Part shown: piece after piece, positions 59,067 through 64,000 of the stretch
Layout: every line of letters starts with the position of its first letter
Numbering within the stretch: the stretch's first letter is position 1
Position numbers and translations under genes: made by a program
The notes under the pieces: generated by a model
What the model was told of the DNA's origin: nothing
Database searches by the model: none
Seen by the model: only the letters and a program-made list of their open reading frames with translations
Origin: Bacillota bacterium
GTDB taxonomy: Bacteria > Bacillota > Clostridia > Oscillospirales > Oscillospiraceae
Reading direction: 5' to 3'
Length of the DNA: 64,000 nucleotides
Assembly: GCA_023386265.1 (NCBI GenBank)
Contig: JAEWKA010000007.1
Coordinates: 1 to 64,000, forward strand

Positions 59067-60197
59067 TCAGACCTCCTTCTCAACCATCTCGATGAATGCT
59101 TCCGCGCGAATTTCGAGCTGGCCGATGTTTGCCAGCTTCTCTTCACGCTCAAGGTAAAGGATGGGAACTCCAGCATCCTTGAGAGCAGGCTCGAGGTAAG
59201 TGTTCTCGCCGCCCCAGCATTCGCAGTTTTGCATCTTCACATAAAGGAGGCCATCAACCTTGTAATCCAATGCTCTGTTCACAATAAGCTTGTGCAAAGC
59301 GTCACGGTTATCAATCATACGGGGGCATACGATACGGTCTAGATAATAGCTTGCGATGGAACCGAAAATGTCGGCTTTGTCGGTCTTAAGCTCATCACCG
59401 AAGGTCATGCTGCCGAAGCAGAGCGTGTCCGCAACGACGAGTCCGCCCTTATCTTCGATTGCCTTGATATAAGCGGGGTTGTCCAGTGCGCTTCCGATTA
59501 TCATCAGGCGCGCGCGGTAATCGGTTATAGGCTTTCTATTGGGAACATCCGCCAGGAAGGCCTTTAATTGCTCTATGTATTCTTCAACAGGCATGTTGGT
59601 TTCAGCAAGCATTATCGTCAGTGCTTCGGCGCCGGTAATCACAGGGTGCTCGGCCTTTTGAAGCTCAAGCACCTGCTTTACAAGTCCGCGTGCCTCGTTA
59701 TAGAGCGCGATGGACTTCAGAAGCTTTTCGTCTGTAAGCTTGTTGCCTGTGAGTTTTTCAAGCTCGCCGGCAAGGATTTTGAGTTCTTCCTTGTAATATG
59801 ACCTTGTCGTTGCGCTGTTCATGCGGGGAGCGCCGATTTCGATTAGGGTCTGCTCCTTGCCGCTCTTCTTCGAGTATGCCTTCCAGTTGTCATAGATTCT
59901 GGCTGCCTGCATGCAGCCGTCGGTCGTAACAAGACCGTCAAGGTCATACACGCCGTCAATGAAGTACTGAAGGATTGATTTTGCGAAGCTGCAGCTGAAA
60001 CTGGACATCCATACTTCCGCCTCGCTGTAGTCCTCGCAGCCCGTTGCTCTGAGCCTTACGGGAAGCACGTCCGCCGCGTGGAGTATCTCCTGCGGAACGT
60101 GGCAGCATACGACACCTAGAGCCTTTTTGCCTGCGCTTCTCCATGCGCCGACTGACTCTTTCGAGATCTTTGCGTCAAATAATTTTTTGTAATCCAT
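59067..60197 (-). CDS. 2-hydroxyacyl-CoA dehydratase subunit, HgdA/FldB-like
   Basis: The 376-residue product has GVVCCHVPQEILHAADVLPV (about 28-47), WMSSFSCSFAKSILQYFIDG and LVTTDGCMQAARIYDNW, placing cluster cysteines as in the family. It is the first gene of the dehydratase operon and starts with GGAGGAG upstream. The ATP-dependent activator (HgdC/FldI) needed to start the radical reaction and a CoA transferase are not in the window. Confidence 0.88.
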   Translation of the reverse strand: MDYKKLFDAKISKESVGAWRSAGKKALGVVCCHVPQEILHAADVLPVRLRATGCEDYSEAEVWMSSFSCSFAKSILQYFIDGVYDLDGLVTTDGCMQAARIYDNWKAYSKKSGKEQTLIEIGAPRMNSATTRSYYKEELKILAGELEKLTGNKLTDEKLLKSIALYNEARGLVKQVLELQKAEHPVITGAEALTIMLAETNMPVEEYIEQLKAFLADVPNRKPITDYRARLMIIGSALDNPAYIKAIEDKGGLVVADTLCFGSMTFGDELKTDKADIFGSIASYYLDRIVCPRMIDNRDALHKLIVNRALDYKVDGLLYVKMQNCECWGGENTYLEPALKDAGVPILYLEREEKLANIGQLEIRAEAFIEMVEKEV

Positions 60198-60392
60198 GCG
60201 TCTCCTCCTTGTTTTGCTTTGTTTTTTGAATATTAATCAGTTGAAAGTCCATACGGCTGAACCTGCGGTGCGAGAGGAAAACAAAGCGCTTTCCTGCAAT
60301 TCCATGCAAAATGCTGTAAATAATCAATAAACAAAGGTCGTTCAATCAACATATATAATATATTTTATACAATTAAATAATAAAGAAATTAT

Positions 60393-60421
60393 TTTACAGA
60401 TTCGTCTCGTTGTAGTACGAT
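60393..60421 (+). promoter_or_regulatory. Weak promoter of the TetR gene
   Basis: TTTACA (60393-60398), 17 bases, TACGAT (60416-60421). The 256-base divergent region is AT-rich (60340-60390) and probably holds the dehydratase promoter and the TetR operator, which I could not define. Confidence 0.4.
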
Positions 60422-60453
60422 AGTTAAAAAGAGTCCCACAAGGAGGCCCTGCT

Positions 60454-61005
60454 TTGAAAGAACTAACGAAGGATCACATATTGAGCTCATTTAACAGCCT
60501 CCTGAGGGAGTATCAGTTTGAGGACATTTCGATAAAGATGATAATAGACGCGAGCGGCGTTTCGAAATCGACCTTCTACAGGCATTATCTGGATAAATAT
60601 GACGTTATGAACTACAATTATAAAAAAAAGCTTGACGAATGGGTCAAGTCCCAGAATTGCAAAAGCTGGCGGGAGCTTTATAAGAGAATATTCCGCGCTA
60701 CGGACATGGACAGAAACAGAGAAAAAAATGCCTTTTCCTACGTCGGGGCGAACTCCTATTCGGCGTTTCTTTACGATTATTCGTATGCAATGATAGAACA
60801 GATAACGACTAAAAGCAGGGGAAAGCCGCTGACAAGGGAAGAGCGTTTGCAGCTATCACTGTTTTGCTACGGCGGAATTGCGCTGGATGTCGACTGGATA
60901 AACAAAAAGATAAGCTGTACGACGGAGGAAATTGCCGAGCAGGTCTATCTTGCGATGCCGGCGACGCTCCGCGACGAGTGGTGCAACTGGCCGGTTGAAA
61001 ACTAA
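60454..61005 (+). CDS. TetR/AcrR family regulator (DhaS-like)
   Basis: The 183-residue product has the N-terminal TetR helix-turn-helix (about 8-50; FEDISIKMIIDASGVSKSTF, YRHYLDKYDVM) and a C-terminal ligand domain of the TetR_C_8 kind. The start is TTG at 60454 with AAGGAGG seven bases upstream. It is divergent from the 2-hydroxyacyl-CoA dehydratase genes and probably regulates them. Confidence 0.9.
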   Translation: MKELTKDHILSSFNSLLREYQFEDISIKMIIDASGVSKSTFYRHYLDKYDVMNYNYKKKLDEWVKSQNCKSWRELYKRIFRATDMDRNREKNAFSYVGANSYSAFLYDYSYAMIEQITTKSRGKPLTREERLQLSLFCYGGIALDVDWINKKISCTTEEIAEQVYLAMPATLRDEWCNWPVEN

Positions 61006-61014
61006 ATAATTTCA

Positions 61015-61050
61015 GAGGGCTGTGAAAAAAAGTTTTCACAGCCCTCCTTC
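61015..61050 (+). terminator. Terminator of the TetR gene
   Basis: GAGGGCTGTGAAAA (61015-61028) pairs perfectly with TTTTCACAGCCCTC (61033-61046), loop AAAG, followed by CTTCTTTTC. Confidence 0.9.
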
Positions 61051-61106
61051 TTTTCATTTATCACTGTTCTCAATCTGGCAGCATAGCTTGATTTGAGGTG
61101 ATAAAA

Positions 61107-61778
61107 ATGGCACAAAACCATATTACATGCAAAAAATGTGTGCTTAAGGATAGCTTGAAGTATGACGGAGTGACCCTTGTGACATATGCAATTGAGTATC
61201 CTAGATTTTCTTCTTTCTGTTACAGAGCTTGTATGCCGACAGTAAACGAGTTTTACAAGAATAGGGCGCTGGAATTTAGGCGGTATTGTGAAACAGTGCT
61301 GTTTGACATGGCCGTCGAACAGTACAAAGGAGATATTGAAAACAACTTTCCGGTGCGAATATTCGAGGCCTTATCGACATTCCGAGTCACTTATACATGT
61401 TCATGCATAATAAGCTTATATTGCGATAAATATGAATTCACCGGCGGAGCGCACGGCAATACGGTCAGAGATTCCCAAACATGGAATTTGCGGGATTGCA
61501 AACAGCTAGCGCTGAGCCAATTGGTGTGCTGTCCGCCTGACTATAAGACCTATATTCTGTCGGCGGTCGAGCAGCAAATAATCCGCGAGCCCGAGATTTA
61601 CTTTGAAAATTACAAAGAACTGATTTCCGAAACTTTTAATGAAGAGAGCTTTTACTGTACTCCTCGAGGACTTGTGGTATATTATCAGCAGTATGATATT
61701 GCTCCCTACTCAAGCGGTATAAGGGAATTCCTTTTGCCCTATTCCTTCTGCGTAATAGAGCCGCGAAATTTCTGCTAA
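61107..61778 (+). CDS. DUF3298-domain protein (RsiV/PdaC-like)
   Basis: The 223-residue protein has the DUF4163/DUF3298 pattern: early cysteine-rich part, ISLYCDKYEFTGGAHGNT (about 112-129) and TPRGLVVYYQQYDIAPYSSG (about 187-206). In other Firmicutes this domain occurs in extracytoplasmic parts of RsiV-type anti-sigma factors and in deacetylase PdaC; here it stands alone without a signal peptide. ATG 61107 has GAGGTG at six bases; a GTG at 61098 lies within it and is less likely. Confidence 0.85.
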   Translation: MAQNHITCKKCVLKDSLKYDGVTLVTYAIEYPRFSSFCYRACMPTVNEFYKNRALEFRRYCETVLFDMAVEQYKGDIENNFPVRIFEALSTFRVTYTCSCIISLYCDKYEFTGGAHGNTVRDSQTWNLRDCKQLALSQLVCCPPDYKTYILSAVEQQIIREPEIYFENYKELISETFNEESFYCTPRGLVVYYQQYDIAPYSSGIREFLLPYSFCVIEPRNFC

Positions 61779-62107
61779 ATGCTATACCTGCAGCGGCGAA
61801 CAACTTGGATATGGAACACATGGACGCTTGCACTATGGAGGCATCTCTCAGATAGCGGAAGTTCGAAACTTTCAAATAGAAAAGGTCCTGCGACCCATGG
61901 TCGCGGGGCTTTTTTATGCACAAACGGGATCGGAATGCCTTAAATTAACAGTCCTTACAATCGGCGGGAGTCATATTTATCCAAATCGCGTATTGTAACA
62001 AAACATAAGAGGTGCTATAGTGAAAAAAGTGGGGAGTAATACTATCTACTTTCTGCGTGGATAACGGCATATTCTCAATTCTGAAACCATAGTTTGGAGT
62101 ATAAGAT
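61779..62107 (+). terminator. 329-base gap with terminator
   Basis: A terminator, CCTGCGACC (61887-61895) with GGTCGCGGG (61899-61907) and TTTTTTAT after it, ends the DUF3298 gene. A 14-codon frame from GTG 62019 with AAGAGGTG upstream may be a leader peptide or chance. Nothing else is recognised. Confidence 0.6.
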
Positions 62108-63238
62108 ATGAATAAACTTAAAAATAATCTCAGCACTGAAGGCCTGCTCAAGATTAGTGAGCTTGCTGCGGCGGCGGGTGAAAGCGTTTCTACGGTCAAA
62201 TATTACGTTAAGGAAGGGCTTGTTGAAACTGCCTGCAAAACAGGCAAGAACATGGCATATTACGCGCCTGAAAGCGTGGAGCGAGTGAAGCTCATAAGAA
62301 CGCTTCAAAGTGTTAAATTCTATCCGCTTGCTGTTATAAAGCATATGCTCAGAAACAAAGCCGCGGGCGAGGCAGAGCTAGAACTTCTCGATACGATAAA
62401 TAAGGCGGACCAGTCCGATTACTACGAGCGTTTACCGGTCACGGAAGCGGCAAAGGAAGCAAAGCTTAAACCGCGTGAGGCCGAAGCCATAATTAGCGCA
62501 GGGTTGATTGTCCCCGTGATGAGCGGACACAACCGCATGTGCACCCACGGAGACTGCCGTCTCATGAAGCTTGTGAAAAAGCGCATGCTGGCCGGTATTC
62601 CGCTTGAGCAGACAATTAAGACTTTTTCAATGTATGAAACCCATCTGCGGGAGACAACGAAAAGAGATATCGAGTGCCTCGTTCGTGAAAGTATTCTCAC
62701 AAAAGCCCTCAGCACAGAGGACATTATGAACATCATTAACGTATCCGACGAAACATTGGATAGCTTCATAGGCATGAAGCGTTATGCCATGAATGCATCG
62801 CTGGGCGCCGAATATATAGCAAAGACCGAGAAACTGCTGCCGCGGCTTGACGCCTTTGGTAAGGGGATAACAGAGATACTGAAGGCGCTTTCTTACGCCG
62901 AAACAGCCGGAAGACTTGAAAAATCGCTTGCGGGGCAGGAAAGCTCTGATAAGATGCTGGCTCTTTACAGCGAAATTCTCCGTATCGGGGGAACCGGATT
63001 ATCCAATACGCTATCGGTTCTCGTCAGAGCGGGCAGTTATTTAAAAGAAGCCGCGCCGAGAACAGACAGCGCAGAAATGGACATGGTACACGATGCGCTT
63101 AGGCTTGGCTTCATGACCTTCGCACCTGAGGAGCTTGGCTGCGAGCCTTTAAAAGCTAGAGAGGAGTTCTCTCGAAATACGTTGGACAAAACCTTTTCGG
63201 AATCCGTTCTGCAACTCATACAAAAGCTGCAGGATTAA
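62108..63238 (+). CDS. MerR-type transcriptional regulator with long C-terminal domain
   Basis: The 376-residue product has a MerR-like N-terminal winged helix (about 14-75: LKISELAAAAGESVSTVKYY, VKEGLVETACKTGKNMAYYA). The remaining 300 residues are helical with a possible second winged helix near 105-150 (VTEAAKEAKLKPREAEAIIS) and no known effector domain. TTGGAGTATAAG lies before the ATG. The adjoining SCP2-like gene is 31 bases downstream, so they are probably one operon. Confidence 0.8.
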   Translation: MNKLKNNLSTEGLLKISELAAAAGESVSTVKYYVKEGLVETACKTGKNMAYYAPESVERVKLIRTLQSVKFYPLAVIKHMLRNKAAGEAELELLDTINKADQSDYYERLPVTEAAKEAKLKPREAEAIISAGLIVPVMSGHNRMCTHGDCRLMKLVKKRMLAGIPLEQTIKTFSMYETHLRETTKRDIECLVRESILTKALSTEDIMNIINVSDETLDSFIGMKRYAMNASLGAEYIAKTEKLLPRLDAFGKGITEILKALSYAETAGRLEKSLAGQESSDKMLALYSEILRIGGTGLSNTLSVLVRAGSYLKEAAPRTDSAEMDMVHDALRLGFMTFAPEELGCEPLKAREEFSRNTLDKTFSESVLQLIQKLQD

Positions 63239-63269
63239 AATAAGTGAGAGAAAACAAGGAGGAAATAGC

Positions 63270-64000
63270 GTGAAAGACCAAAACGCACTGGCATACATCA
63301 ACATGTTTGCGGTACTCAAAGACTTGGAGAAGCTCTGTGAGCTTGACGAGCATGCCAAAAAGCTGGCTGGCCCCGCAAAGCCTGTATCCATCAGCTTCAA
63401 CGTTGGAAACGGCCCTCAGGCGACTTTGTCATTTGCAAACGGTAAATGTACAATGACAGAGGGACTCGGAGGACAGATTAAGCTGAAGCTCTCTTCCCCC
63501 GAAGCCTTCAATCAGATGATTGACGGAACAAAGAACCCCCTGCCGTACGGCGGCCTAACAAAGCTCAAATTCCTGATGAACGATTTCAAAGAACTGACGG
63601 ATATCATGAACAAGTACCTCCGCACCGATGAAGCTTCGCTCAAGGACAGAAAATTCTTCGAAAAAAGCACAACCATGATGTTTTATCTTATCGCAAGCGC
63701 ACTTTCCGCGATCGGAAACAATGACGAGCTCGGAAAAATCAGTGCCTCAAAAATTCCAGACGGCTCCATCGCTATGGAAATTGCGGGCGGTCCCTGTGCC
63801 GAAATCGTAGTTAAGGGCGGACACATGACAACGATTTGCCAGAAGGCTAAGGATCCCCGCGCGTATATGATTTTTGGCGACTATGATACAGCGCGCGGAC
63901 TCTTTGACGGAACGGTCGAGTCCATGAGTGCACTCGCAGTCGGAAAAATTGTCATGAAGGGCTACATTCCCATGATCGATAACCTGAACAGGATATTGTC
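63270..64000 (+). CDS. SCP2-like sterol/lipid-binding domain protein, 3' end outside window
   Basis: An open frame from GTG 63270 (AAGGAGG upstream) runs 243 codons to the window edge without a stop. It begins VKDQNALAYINMFAVLKDLE and shows SCP2-type features: LSFANGKCTMTEGLGGQIKL (about 54-73), a repeat of it near 175-205 (IAMEIAGGPCAEIVVKGGHM), and AYMIFGDYDTARGLFDGTVE. SCP2 domains bind hydrophobic ligands; here the role is unknown. It is preceded by the MerR-type gene, its likely regulator. Confidence 0.75.
   Translation, partial: MKDQNALAYINMFAVLKDLEKLCELDEHAKKLAGPAKPVSISFNVGNGPQATLSFANGKCTMTEGLGGQIKLKLSSPEAFNQMIDGTKNPLPYGGLTKLKFLMNDFKELTDIMNKYLRTDEASLKDRKFFEKSTTMMFYLIASALSAIGNNDELGKISASKIPDGSIAMEIAGGPCAEIVVKGGHMTTICQKAKDPRAYMIFGDYDTARGLFDGTVESMSALAVGKIVMKGYIPMIDNLNRIL

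Overview
The window looks like a chromosomal segment of a spore-forming, obligately anaerobic Firmicute of class Clostridia, most likely Oscillospirales/Ruminococcaceae-like. This rests on a yaaL-bofA sporulation pair, rpsI/rplM and flavodiiron genes of clostridial type, 2-hydroxyacyl-CoA dehydratase subunits, S-layer homology (SLH) proteins, AGGAGG-type ribosome binding sites, frequent GTG/TTG starts and roughly 45-50 percent GC judged by eye. No integrase, transposase, CRISPR array or complete prophage was seen. Most genes are short operons separated by strong, often bidirectional, terminators.

Layout. 1-320: tRNA-Glu and 5S rRNA. 0.4-8.3 kb: HD-GYP signalling pair, tcdA-like gene, parvulin-type foldase, NYN nuclease, metallophosphoesterase, a 20-codon peptide and a DUF554 membrane protein. 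8.4-9.6 kb: rplM-rpsI with promoter and structured leader. 9.7-16.2 kb: lipoprotein, hydrolase, TPP-riboswitch-controlled thiamine ECF S component, XRE-cupin regulator divergent from azlCD, two GNATs, nitroreductase. 16.3-18 kb: two XRE-regulator/membrane-protein modules, each with visible operator-like repeats at its promoter. 18-24 kb: HAD phosphatase, hydrolase-lysozyme pair, MFS permease, secreted phosphoesterase, DUF4180, cupin. 24.1-24.5 kb: an isolated transcription unit (promoter, dense secondary structure, terminator) with no protein gene, the best candidate for a novel structured RNA. 24.6-30.6 kb: bofA/yaaL and a divergent type IIA topoisomerase pair followed by a YitT protein. 30.6-38.7 kb: transglutaminase-fold lipoprotein lacking its cysteine, MATE pump with an apparent ACG start, chemoreceptor, galE, Crp/Fnr regulator, thioredoxin. 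38.8-43.7 kb: surface cluster with two SLH proteins flanking a phage-tail-like two-gene unit. 43.8-50 kb: FAD-Rieske oxidoreductase, GNAT, PadR-polyferredoxin operon, then a lower-GC stretch (tautomerase, PhzF, small genes) next to a broken 5' copy of the DUF255 gene. 49.9-57.7 kb: intact DUF255 gene, flavodiiron protein, CoA-binding protein, D-aminoacylase, a frameshifted AbiU2/HEPN-like gene and a YugP-type zinc peptidase. 57.7-64 kb: two 2-hydroxyacyl-CoA dehydratase subunits divergent from a TetR regulator, a DUF3298-like protein, a MerR-type regulator and the start of an SCP2-like gene that runs off the window.

How the parts work together: the flavodiiron protein, thioredoxin, nitroreductase, polyferredoxin and Rieske oxidoreductase fit oxygen/redox defence in an anaerobe; the dehydratase pair implies fermentation of an amino acid through 2-hydroxyacyl-CoA; SLH proteins and lysozyme serve the cell envelope; HD-GYP, chemoreceptor and many one-component regulators provide sensing. 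Functions were assigned from motifs read by eye without database searches.
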